DNA of 64,000 nt from positions 992,001-1,056,000 of the forward strand of contig CP046177.1 in NCBI GenBank assembly GCA_014075215.1. The letters run 5' to 3'. The position numbers were made by a program, and so were the translations under genes. The stretch's first letter is position 1. Each line of letters opens with the position of its first letter. The notes under the pieces were generated by a model. It worked only from the letters and a program-made list of their open reading frames with translations, made no database searches and was not told the origin of the DNA. Below, in pieces: positions 1 through 8,136 of the stretch. Origin of the DNA: Flavobacteriaceae bacterium (GTDB taxonomy: Bacteria > Bacteroidota > Bacteroidia > Flavobacteriales > Flavobacteriaceae).

Positions 1-362
1 ATATGTAGTTTGATACTATTTGTTTTTATGACGAACCCTGTCTGTTCACAAAACTTACCTTCTATTGTTAATGAGGGTAATTACCTGAAATCTGATCAAT
101 TAAAATCGAATTACGAAGAAACGATAGAAGGTTCTATCTACCTTACAAAAGAATTTAAGCCTTTGATGGTAACAGTGAATCGTGAAAAAATAACATATCC
201 CGAAGCGATCTATGATATAAAGAATAGTGGGTTTATTGTAAAAAAACAAAATGGCTCTCTGGCAGTTATAGATGATACAAAAATCACCGAAATATTATTT
301 GAAGGGCAGAGATTTAAAAAAATAGATGGGATATATTACGTAATGCTGTTTGAAGTTTGAAG

Positions 363-1656
363 GGGTGCATAACATTTTGTCGCGAAATAGTTATTTTTAA
401 GGATTAACTTTTAAAAGCGACACCATTATGATTAGCGAAGAGGAATTTTTAGCCCAAGCCAAGAAGCGTTATCAAGCGATAGCAAAATTATCAAACATAA
501 AGAGTTACTATGATTACGAAAAGACTTTTGATCAAATATGGACGGACTATGGTCGAGAGGTTTTAGAGAGAAGTATAAGCGAACCATCTAAAGACAGGCG
601 TAAAAAAAAACTTATCACGTTACGGAAAGATAGAGATTAACAACACTCATCCCTTTAGTGAAAAAGTCAATGGATTTAAGATAAGTCCCTATATGCAAGA
701 CAAAATGATTTATATTGGTCAAAACGATTGTTATGGAGATGGTCATGAAGTTTTATCGAATCTTCTAGGTGTTTCAGTCAATGCGATGCAGCTTTACAGA
801 GTCACAGACTTTTATGGTGGTTTATTAGAGCAAGAAAAAGTATTGGAGGTTGATGCCGTTGAACCTGATATTCTTAAGGTAGATAACCAAGAGTGCATAT
901 ATGCTATGGTCGATGGGTCGATGCTTTTCACTCGGGAAGAGGCTTGGAAAGAAGTAAAATTAGGCAGAATTTTTAAACAGAGTAGCTGTATGGACATATC
1001 AAATAAACGTGGATGGATACGCCATTCGTTGTATGAAGCATATTTAGGCAAAGCTGATAAGTTTACAGATAGAATGGATAGATACTTAGGCTGTTACAGG
1101 AGTATTGATAAGCGACTGATTTTTGTTGGTGATGGTGCTAGATGGATATGGAAATGGGTAGATCAACATTACCCTTTTGCCACACAAATATTGGATTGGT
1201 ATCATGCTTTAGAACATTTACACGATTTTGCTAAGGTTTGTCTCTCTAATCAAGAGTCATATAACAGTTGGGTTGGTCAACAGGAGCAACTACTAAAAAA
1301 CAGTCAAGTAAATCAAGTCATTGAGAATATCAAAAACTTAGAATTGACAAAGCAAAATCAACGTAAACAACAAAGCCAACTTATCACATATTATACCGAA
1401 AATAGGTCGCGTATGGACTATCAGCAATATCAAAATACAGGAGCAGGTATTATAGGATCTGGAGCCATAGAAGCAGCTAACAGGGAGGTTGTTCAAAAAA
1501 GAATGAAACTCTCTGGACAACGTTGGTCTAAAATTGGAGCTCAAAATATGCTCACATTAAGAACAACTAAACTGAGTGATAAATGGAACAAAGTAGTTAA
1601 CCTAATCTGTACTGAGAAAAATAAAGCTGCTTAAAACGACAAAATGTTATGCACCC
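363..1656 (+). mobile_element. ISKra4-family insertion sequence, 1294 bp, complete
   Basis: Terminal inverted repeats are perfect over 20 bp: GGGTGCATAACATTTTGTCG at 363 and its complement ending at 1656. The element is flanked by an 8-bp direct repeat GTTTGAAG at 355-362 and 1657-1664, read as the target duplication. It carries one transposase gene in two overlapping frames. Ends and duplication are intact, so the insertion looks recent. Family assignment rests on the transposase motifs. Confidence 0.9.
428..1634 (+). CDS. ISKra4-family transposase (two frames, likely joined by frameshift at an A9 tract)
   Basis: The first frame (428-640, 70 aa) begins MISEEEFLAQAKK and runs into a second frame whose first ATG is at 693 but which is open from the A9 run at 602-610. 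Moving +1 (or -2) at that run gives a continuous protein of about 401 aa. The bridging residues (GKIEINNTHPFSEK...ISPYMQ) are typical of the family's N-terminal part. The second part holds conserved blocks: GDGARWIW, ILDWYHALEHL, GSGAIEAANR and MKLSGQRWS, which mark ISKra4-type DDE transposases. The A9 tract could allow ribosomal frameshifting or polymerase slippage; a disabling indel is the alternative. Confidence 0.85.
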
Positions 1657-1980
1657 GTTTGAAGGAATGTACTCTTTTTTAAAATCATATCAACTTGTTA
1701 TTGTAAGCGGAGCAAAAGACCCGATTTCCCAGAGTAAAATCTCATCTGATAAATATGCTCATAAAGAAATGTATTACTACCTTATAAATGACGAGATAAA
1801 TAAGTTAAAACTTAATAAAAAAGGAATTGTAAAAGTTTTTGGTAAAGAAAATTTCACAATAGTTAAAAAATATGCTAAAAAACAGAAGCTATCTTTTAGA
1901 GATGAAAAGGATGTCATTCACATTTTTACTTACTATAACTCTCAACTTAAATAAGTTTTTAATATTTTTTGTTGCAAATT

Positions 1981-3090
1981 ATGAAATATAAACATAGAAC
2001 AAAAGCGTTGATTTTATTATCGGACGGAACTATTTTTTATGGAAGATCCGTAGGTGTCAAAGGAACAGCTACCGGTGAAATTTGTTTTAATACGGGGATG
2101 ACGGGCTACCAGGAAATTTTTTCAGATCCGTCTTACTATGGGCAGTTAATGGTAACTACCAATGCACATATAGGAAATTATGGAATACGTCATGAAGAAG
2201 TAGAGTCCGAGGGGATTAAAATTGCAGGTTTGGTATGTAGAAATTTCAGTTATTCACACTCAAGGGCAGGTGCCGATGGAAATTTAGCCGACTGGTTTAC
2301 AAAACACAATTTGGTAGCTATCTCTGATGTAGATACCAGAGCATTAGTAACCCACATTCGAGATAAAGGAGCTATGAATGCGATCATCTCTACAGATATA
2401 GACAATATAGATGTATTGAAATCTCAATTAGCCGATACGCCAGATATGGAAGGTTTGGAGCTAGCATCCAAAGTGTCTACAAAAACACCTTACTATATAG
2501 GGAATGAAAACGCACCTTATAAAGTGGCGGCTTTGGATATTGGAATAAAAAAGAACATATTACGAAATATAGTAAAAAGAGAGGTTTATGTAAAAGTATT
2601 TCCATACAATGCCGGTTTTGAAGAATTGGAAGCATTTAACCCTGACGGCTATTTTATTTCAAATGGACCGGGAGACCCTGAACCGTTAAAAGATGCACGA
2701 AATGTGGCGAAAGAAATTATGAAACGAAACTTGCCTCTGTTTGGTATATGCTTGGGGCATCAGGTGATTGCACTGGCAAATGGAATTTCAACTTATAAAA
2801 TGCACAATGGACATAGAGGAATTAATCATCCTGTTAAGAATATAATTACAGGCAAAGGAGAAATTACTTCTCAAAATCACGGATTTGCTATTGATAAAGA
2901 AGAAACAGAGGCACATCCTGATATAGAGATTACTCATATACATTTAAACGATCATACGGTAGCAGGTATTAGAATGAAAAATAAGAATTGTTTTTCAGTT
3001 CAATACCATCCTGAAGCAAGCCCGGGACCCAGTGATGCGGAATATCTGTTTGATCAATTCATTGAGAATATTAAAAAACAAAAGAAATAG
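1981..3090 (+). CDS. carA: Carbamoyl-phosphate synthase small (glutaminase) subunit
   Basis: Glutamine amidotransferase subunit of carbamoyl-phosphate synthase: it hydrolyses glutamine and passes ammonia to the large subunit CarB for pyrimidine and arginine synthesis in the cytosol. The protein is 369 aa, normal for the family. The N-terminal small-subunit domain carries GEICFNTGMTGYQE. The C-terminal class I GATase domain has GPGDPEPL, the nucleophile in FGICLGHQ (Cys257) and the His343/Glu345 pair in QYHPEASPGP. An upstream in-frame TTG at 1969 would add four residues; ATG 1981 is preferred because it starts the conserved MKYKHRTKALI. It precedes eno and gltA. carB is not in the window. Confidence 0.96.
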   Translation: MKYKHRTKALILLSDGTIFYGRSVGVKGTATGEICFNTGMTGYQEIFSDPSYYGQLMVTTNAHIGNYGIRHEEVESEGIKIAGLVCRNFSYSHSRAGADGNLADWFTKHNLVAISDVDTRALVTHIRDKGAMNAIISTDIDNIDVLKSQLADTPDMEGLELASKVSTKTPYYIGNENAPYKVAALDIGIKKNILRNIVKREVYVKVFPYNAGFEELEAFNPDGYFISNGPGDPEPLKDARNVAKEIMKRNLPLFGICLGHQVIALANGISTYKMHNGHRGINHPVKNIITGKGEITSQNHGFAIDKEETEAHPDIEITHIHLNDHTVAGIRMKNKNCFSVQYHPEASPGPSDAEYLFDQFIENIKKQKK

Positions 3091-3167
3091 ACGTATTATT
3101 GCTTATTTCTATATTTTAGGGCTATTTTTACCATTCATCTATAAATAATAGCTTTCTAACGATTTTT

Positions 3168-3199
3168 TTTGGTAAGCATCCAAATACGAATTACTTTTG
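3168..3199 (+). promoter_or_regulatory. Bacteroidota-type promoter for a candidate small RNA
   Basis: TTTG at 3168-3171, a 20-base spacer, and TACTTTTG at 3192-3199 match the -33/-7 form TTTG-N19-21-TAnnTTTG. Predicted start is near 3206, followed after about 60 bases by a strong terminator and with no reading frame between them. Confidence 0.6.
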
Positions 3200-3205
3200 T
3201 AATCA

Positions 3206-3269
3206 GGTGATATTTATATCACTTTCTTTTTCATAGCAATTTTCCCACTCTTAGGAGTGGGTTTTTTTT
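3206..3269 (+). ncRNA. Candidate intergenic small RNA, about 64 nt
   Basis: The stretch lies between a consensus promoter (3168-3199) and a Rho-independent terminator. It opens with the hairpin GTGATATTTATATCAC at 3207-3222, continues through an unpaired U/A-rich linker, and ends in a C/G-rich hairpin followed by eight T. No start codon with a usable frame is present. The architecture (5' hairpin, single-stranded linker, terminator) is that of a trans-acting sRNA. It could instead be the remnant leader of a lost gene. I do not recognise a known family. Confidence 0.45.
3244..3269 (+). terminator. Rho-independent terminator
   Basis: Stem CCCACTC / GAGTGGG (3244-3250 and 3255-3261) with a TTAG loop and eight T at 3262-3269. 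It closes the candidate sRNA and would also stop readthrough from carA. Confidence 0.8.
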
Positions 3270-3622
3270 AGGAGTATTCAGTACATATAGCCAAATCAAA
3301 ATAACTTGACATAAATAAGAGCTGTAGATACATTTTAAAACAAGACCGCTTTGCTACTGGAATTAAGAATAAAGACAGCTATAGTTCTTGGCCCTAGGAT
3401 CAATAGATATTTAAATGATGACATTTTATATTGGTTCAACTATAAGTATTTTGTGTCAACGGAAGAACTTTTACACTTTGCGACTTTCAACCTTCATTAC
3501 GAAGTTCTAATGTATAATCCGGGTTTAACCAATAGAAATCGTTTTCGTAATAAATGCCACTTCTTATCGGGAAAAATATTTCTTATTGTGTACATTAGCA
3601 TTCGTAAAAAAGATACTAAAAC
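3270..3622. other. Intergenic stretch without a convincing gene
   Basis: A 96-codon frame (3351-3641) begins at a TTG, has no recognisable domain, and runs into the 3' repeat, so it is treated as spurious. Bases 3481-3523 (minus strand) are about 85% identical to 44387-44427, marking a short dispersed repeat. Nothing else is seen. Confidence 0.5.
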
Positions 3623-3784
3623 GAGACCTTTGCAGAATTGATTTGACAAAAAAGTTCGACGCCCGAAGAAAATTTTGAACCGGAGTAACCTGTTGGTTTT
3701 GAGGATTTAAAATTTTAGGAAAGGAAGAAATTTGAAGTCAAATCAATTCAAATACGGAATGTATCACTATTTTGCAAAGGTCTC
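3623..3784 (+). repeat. MITE-like repeat family A, copy 1 (162 bp)
   Basis: Ends are the 12-bp inverted repeat GAGACCTTTGCA / TGCAAAGGTCTC. A second inner inverted pair (GAATTGATTTG / CAAATCAATTC) lies inside. AAAAC on both sides (3618-3622, 3785-3789) could be a 5-bp target duplication. There is no coding capacity. Near-identical copies occur at 27279 and 57496. Its right end is only 23 bases from the eno start codon, so it forms part of the eno upstream region. Confidence 0.85.
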
Positions 3785-3807
3785 AAAACATTAAAAACAA
3801 TAGCGAA

Positions 3808-5094
3808 ATGAGTAGTATAGTTAACATTCATGCACGTCAAATTTTTGATTCGAGAGGAAATCCAACGGTAGAAGTAGATGTAACTACGGAGAGTGGAATT
3901 ATGGGTAGGGCAGCCGTTCCGTCCGGGGCGTCAACCGGAGAACATGAAGCAGTGGAGTTAAGAGATGATGGAGAAACCTATATGGGAAAAGGAGTTTTAA
4001 AAGCAGTTGAGAATGTAAATATATTAATTACTCAAGAGTTGTTGGGAGTTTCAGTTTTTGAACAAAACCGGATCGATCAATTAATGATTGACTTAGATGG
4101 AACCGCTAACAAATCTAAGTTGGGAGCCAATGCCATTTTGGGAGTTTCTTTAGCCATAGCCAAGGCTGCAGCAAATGAACTGGGAATGCCTTTATATAGA
4201 TATGTAGGTGGAGTTTCTGCAAATACACTGCCGGTACCTATGATGAATATTATCAATGGAGGTTCTCATTCGGACGCTCCAATAGCGTTTCAGGAATTTA
4301 TGATCATGCCGGTAAAAGCAAAAACTTTTACAGAAGCAATGCAGATGGGATCTGAGATTTTTCATCACCTGAAAAAAGTGTTACACGATAGAAACTTGTC
4401 TACGGCGGTAGGAGATGAAGGAGGATTTGCCCCCACCTTAGACGGAACAGAAGATGCTTTGGATACGATTGCTTTAGCCGTTAAAAATGCCGGATATGTG
4501 TTTGGAGAAGAGATCATGATTGCATTGGATTGTGCAGCTGCAGAGTTTTATGTCGATGGAAAATACGACTATTCAAAATTTGAAGGAACAGCCGGTAAGA
4601 TCAGAACAAGTCGGGAACAAGCTGATTATTTGGCAACATTAGCAGCAAATTATCCAATCATCTCTATTGAAGATGGGATGGATGAAAATGACTGGGAAGG
4701 ATGGAAATATTTAACTGACAAAATAGGAGATAAAGTACAACTGGTAGGAGATGACTTATTTGTCACGAATGTAACACGTTTATCCAGAGGAATTGAAAAT
4801 AGAATTGCAAATTCGATATTGATTAAAGTAAATCAGATAGGTACACTTACAGAAACAATAGCTGCTGTAAATATGGCTAAGAACGCAGGATATACCTCGG
4901 TCATGAGTCATCGTTCCGGAGAAACAGAGGACAATACAATTGCAGATTTAGCAGTCGCACTCAATACCGGGCAAATTAAAACAGGGTCTGTGTCGCGATC
5001 AGATAGAATGGCGAAATATAATCAGCTACTGCGTATTGAAGAAACGTTAGGGAAAACTGCTTTTTTCCCTCAGGAAAAGGCATATAAAGTATAA
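3808..5094 (+). CDS. eno: Enolase (phosphopyruvate hydratase)
   Basis: Glycolytic enzyme converting 2-phosphoglycerate to phosphoenolpyruvate; cytosolic, Mg-dependent, also an RNA degradosome partner in some bacteria. The 428-aa protein has the full family layout: IHARQIFDSRGNPTVEVDV at the start, the catalytic GDEGGFAP loop, Mg ligands within ALDCAAAEFY, SIEDGMDE and LVGDDLFVTN, the catalytic lysine in ILIKVNQIGT, and SHRSGETEDNTIADLAV. A longer frame reaching TTG 3772 is only the end of the MITE-like repeat; ATG 3808 starts the conserved protein. Because the repeat lies immediately upstream, eno must be transcribed through it or from it. Followed by a family B repeat, then gltA. Confidence 0.97.
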   Translation: MSSIVNIHARQIFDSRGNPTVEVDVTTESGIMGRAAVPSGASTGEHEAVELRDDGETYMGKGVLKAVENVNILITQELLGVSVFEQNRIDQLMIDLDGTANKSKLGANAILGVSLAIAKAAANELGMPLYRYVGGVSANTLPVPMMNIINGGSHSDAPIAFQEFMIMPVKAKTFTEAMQMGSEIFHHLKKVLHDRNLSTAVGDEGGFAPTLDGTEDALDTIALAVKNAGYVFGEEIMIALDCAAAEFYVDGKYDYSKFEGTAGKIRTSREQADYLATLAANYPIISIEDGMDENDWEGWKYLTDKIGDKVQLVGDDLFVTNVTRLSRGIENRIANSILIKVNQIGTLTETIAAVNMAKNAGYTSVMSHRSGETEDNTIADLAVALNTGQIKTGSVSRSDRMAKYNQLLRIEETLGKTAFFPQEKAYKV

Positions 5095-5112
5095 TACTCT
5101 TATGTTTTTAAT

Positions 5113-5274
5113 TGAACTCATTTAAACTTTTTGGATTTAAGCGAACATTAGAAGTTTTTAGATATGTTGAAAGCTTTTTTGAGTTGCATAGCAGTGCTAC
5201 GGAAGGAAAAAAAGATAAAAACAGAGCTAAAAACAGCAATTTTTTAGCAAATTCAAAAAGTTTAAACGAGTTCA
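5113..5274 (+). repeat. MITE-like repeat family B, copy 1 (162 bp)
   Basis: Terminal inverted repeats TGAACTC(A/G)TTTAAACTTTTTG at both ends enclose a conserved core including GAGTTGCATAGCAGTGCTAC and GGAAGGAAAAAAAG. It sits directly behind eno. Other copies: 29813 (left half only), 47495 (inverted) and 57847. The small frame crossing it (5112-5318) is a by-product of the repeat. Confidence 0.85.
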
Positions 5275-5398
5275 TTATTAAACCTCATAGGTTTTCAATA
5301 TCTGTGAGGTTTTGGTGATCATTTGAGGTATTTTAATACAGTTCTTAATTTTACAACTTTCAAACGATATATTATATCCAAAAACTATAGTGGTGATC

Positions 5399-5430
5399 TT
5401 GCAAAAGTTCTATAAAATGAACTATATTTG
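5399..5430 (+). promoter_or_regulatory. Probable gltA promoter
   Basis: TTG at 5399-5401, a 21-base spacer and TATATTTG at 5423-5430 fit the Bacteroidota -33/-7 pattern; gltA starts 30 bases downstream. Confidence 0.55.
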
Positions 5431-5459
5431 TTACACATGGTAAATTAAAAAAACAAATA

Positions 5460-6746
5460 ATGCCAAGTAAAGCAATACTACAAGTAGAAGGAAAATCGTA
5501 TGAATTTCCGTTAGTAAAAGGAACTGAAAAAGAAATAGCAATTGACGTAAAAACAATGAGGGGGGTAACAAACGGGGTCATTACAATTGATCCGGGATTT
5601 AAAAATACAGGATCGTGTTTGAGTGAAATTACATTCTTAGACGGAGAAAAAGGAGTTTTGAGGTACAGAGGATATGCTATTGAGGAGTTGGCGGAAAAAG
5701 CCAGTTTTTTAGAAATATCTTACTTGCTAATTTTTGGAGATTTACCGACAGAAAATCAACTTTTAAAATTTCATAATGATATTAGAAGTCAGGCAATTGT
5801 AGATGATGATATCAAGAAAATTTTAGATGCTTTTCCCAGAACAGCACACCCAATGGGAGTATTGTCATCTTTAACAAGTGCGTTAACGGCTTTTAATGCC
5901 TCATCAGTGAATGTAGACTCAGAAGAGGATATGTACCGTGCTATTGTGAAAATAATAGGTAAGTTCCCTGTTTTGGTAGCTTGGACCATGCGTAAAAAGG
6001 AAGGATTGCCTTTAAATTACGGCTCAAATTCATTAGGATATGTAGAAAATGTTTTGAAGATGATGTTTGAAAGGCCGGATCAGGAATATGCAATAAACCC
6101 CGTTATAAAAAATGCTTTAGACAAATTATTAATTCTTCACGCGGATCATGAACAAAATTGTTCTACCTCTACCGTAAGAATTGTAGGATCTTCTCATGCA
6201 GGATTATTTGCATCTTTATCTGCAGGGATATCTGCCCTTTGGGGTCCCCTTCATGGTGGAGCCAATCAAGCTGTGTTGGAAATGTTGGAAGCAATTAGAG
6301 AAGATGGAGGAGATACAAAAAAATATATGGCAAAAGCAAAAGATAAAAATGATCCTTTCCGATTAATGGGCTTTGGACATAGGGTGTATAAGAATTTTGA
6401 TCCTAGAGCAAAAATCATAAGAGTTGCTGCAGATCAGGTATTGGATGATCTGGGTGTGAAAGACCCAATATTGGAAATTGCTAAAGGATTAGAACAAGAA
6501 GCATTGAAAGACCCTTATTTTGTAGAAAGAAAACTATACCCGAATGTAGATTTTTATTCAGGGATTATTTATCGTGCAATGGGAATTCCTGTTGAAATGT
6601 TTACGGTTATGTTTGCACTGGGACGCTTGCCGGGTTGGATTGCTCAATGGAGGGAAATGCGTTTGAATAAAGAGCCCATTGGCCGCCCGCGTCAAATTTA
6701 TACCGGAAAAAAACTAAGAGAATTTGTAGCGATCTCCGAAAGATAA
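5460..6746 (+). CDS. gltA: Citrate synthase (type I)
   Basis: Condenses oxaloacetate and acetyl-CoA to citrate, the entry step of the TCA cycle. The 428 aa match the length of type I (hexameric, NADH-sensitive) enzymes. The N-terminal beta domain has DPGFKNTGSC. The catalytic triad is visible: His265 in GPLHGGAN, His307 in GFGHRVYKNFDPRA and Asp364 in PNVDFYSG. HADHEQNCSTSTVR is the conserved substrate-binding block. It stands alone behind a consensus promoter, downstream of eno and upstream of an arginase gene, as is often seen in Flavobacteriaceae. Confidence 0.97.
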   Translation: MPSKAILQVEGKSYEFPLVKGTEKEIAIDVKTMRGVTNGVITIDPGFKNTGSCLSEITFLDGEKGVLRYRGYAIEELAEKASFLEISYLLIFGDLPTENQLLKFHNDIRSQAIVDDDIKKILDAFPRTAHPMGVLSSLTSALTAFNASSVNVDSEEDMYRAIVKIIGKFPVLVAWTMRKKEGLPLNYGSNSLGYVENVLKMMFERPDQEYAINPVIKNALDKLLILHADHEQNCSTSTVRIVGSSHAGLFASLSAGISALWGPLHGGANQAVLEMLEAIREDGGDTKKYMAKAKDKNDPFRLMGFGHRVYKNFDPRAKIIRVAADQVLDDLGVKDPILEIAKGLEQEALKDPYFVERKLYPNVDFYSGIIYRAMGIPVEMFTVMFALGRLPGWIAQWREMRLNKEPIGRPRQIYTGKKLREFVAISER

Positions 6747-6979
6747 ATTTTTTTTCGATAATTTGGACAAAGCTTCTTAACTTTATGAGGTTTTATTATA
6801 TTTATTGAACATCCGTTGGTATGACTGAAATAGTAATAATAGGACATTTTTGAGATCTTTGAATTTGTAATTCATTGATTATCAATAAGCGTATATTATA
6901 ATTTTTTACTATTCAGTCAAAGAACACAATTAGGAATCATAATGGATCATCAACTTTATATTTTAATCAATCAAACCGA

Positions 6980-7933
6980 ATGGAAATAAAAATTATTAAA
7001 AACAGATCCGATATCGGAGCAGGTACCAGAGGCTCGGATATGGGAATAGATGCTATGGAAATAGCAGCTATTAATAAATCTAGTGATTATTTCTATCAAT
7101 TTGATTTTGAAGATGTGGCAACAGAGAATGAGTCCATATATAACAAAGTAAATAACTCTTTCGCAAAAAGAATACAAAGTGTTTTAAACCAATGCATCAG
7201 GTTAAGTAACCATGTAAAAGTAACGCTTCAAAAAAAGAATTTCCCTATTGTTATTTCCGGAGATCATTCGTCTGCTTTGGGAACTATTAGCGGAGTAAAA
7301 GGTGCATTTCCTACGAAAAGAGTGGGCGTGGTATGGATAGATGCACATGCCGATCTTCACTCTCCGTATACCTCACCTTCAGGAAATATTCATGGAATGC
7401 CCCTTTCCGCAGCTTTGGGAGAAGACAATTTAGATTATCAGATTAATGAAATAGCCAGAGAAACTTCCGAGCTATGGGAACGCATAAAAAACATAGAGAT
7501 TCCCGTAACTAAAGCTTTAGCAGAAGATGTTGTGTATTTTGGGGTTAGAGATATAGAGGATTCGGAAGATCAACAGATTGAAAAATTAGGAATTAAAAAG
7601 TATACAGTAGCCGAGATCCGCTATAGAGGCCTCGAAAAATGCGTTGGTGAGGCATTGAAAAGGTTATCAGCATGCGATATTATGTATATTTCTTTTGATG
7701 TGGATTCTATGGATTGTGATATGATCTCTTATGGTACGGGAACCCCGGTTACAAAAGGATTTGACCCGTATGAAATCATTGCTATTATCAATACACTTGT
7801 GGAAAGCGGAAAAGTTGTTTGTATTGAATTTGCAGAAATCAATCCGTTACTTGATTCTAAAGGAAATAAAATGGCTGAAACAGCTTTTGAAATCTTAGAA
7901 GAAATAACAAAAGCAATACAAAAATCAAATTAA
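6980..7933 (+). CDS. Arginase / ureohydrolase family protein
   Basis: A manganese-dependent ureohydrolase of 317 aa, most likely arginase (arginine to ornithine and urea). Metal ligands are present in order: His96 in SGDHSSALG, Asp121/His123/Asp125 in DAHADLH, and Asp240/Asp242 in SFDVDSMD. SGNIHGMPL supplies the substrate loop. Agmatinase or formimidoglutamase activity cannot be excluded from motifs alone; the arginase-like DVDSMDCD and overall length favour arginase. A 233-base gap separates it from gltA. A 203-base gap without visible features separates it from the following IS. Confidence 0.85.
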   Translation: MEIKIIKNRSDIGAGTRGSDMGIDAMEIAAINKSSDYFYQFDFEDVATENESIYNKVNNSFAKRIQSVLNQCIRLSNHVKVTLQKKNFPIVISGDHSSALGTISGVKGAFPTKRVGVVWIDAHADLHSPYTSPSGNIHGMPLSAALGEDNLDYQINEIARETSELWERIKNIEIPVTKALAEDVVYFGVRDIEDSEDQQIEKLGIKKYTVAEIRYRGLEKCVGEALKRLSACDIMYISFDVDSMDCDMISYGTGTPVTKGFDPYEIIAIINTLVESGKVVCIEFAEINPLLDSKGNKMAETAFEILEEITKAIQKSN

Positions 7934-8136
7934 TATTCTTCATAAGAGATTAATGCGTACCCCATACAATTGTAACGTATGATTCATTGGCGGGCAAGAA
8001 ATTAAGCAAATAAAAAAACATGTGAAATGGTGCCGATAGCTTTTTATATCTTATTGAAGCTTTTGAAAGGGAAGTGCTCGTTGTATGATAGCAGAAGTTT
8101 TTTATCGAAAGTTCATTAAGAAATATTAAAATAGAC

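Larger units (their letters stand above)
1..1954 (+). pseudogene. Secreted hypothetical protein gene, split by an ISKra4-type insertion (5' end outside window)
   Basis: Two pieces of one gene flank the insertion. The left piece (1-360) is open from the window edge, starts with a hydrophobic signal-like segment ending near ...VCSQN, and stops at TGA 358-360. The right piece (from 1665 on) has no signal and is Lys/Tyr-rich, ending ...FTYYNSQLK. Removing the IS and one 8-bp duplicate gives 652 nt; dropping one T from the GTTTGAAG target joins the halves in frame (...YYVMLFEVEGMYSFLKSY...) for 217 codons. The pattern resembles common flavobacterial secreted proteins of about 230 residues with no known function; that family link is from memory. 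The frameshift sits inside the duplicated target, so it probably predates the IS. Function unknown. Confidence 0.7.

Noticed and set aside
3351..3641. 96-codon frame between carA and eno
   Set aside because: TTG start, no domain, overlaps a dispersed repeat and the MITE-like element; composition is not protein-like.
3772..3807. Extended enolase start at TTG 3772
   Set aside because: The extra residues are encoded by the end of the MITE-like repeat; conserved enolase begins at ATG 3808.
5112..5318. 68-codon frame behind eno
   Set aside because: Lies almost wholly inside family B repeat copy 1; other copies do not keep the frame.
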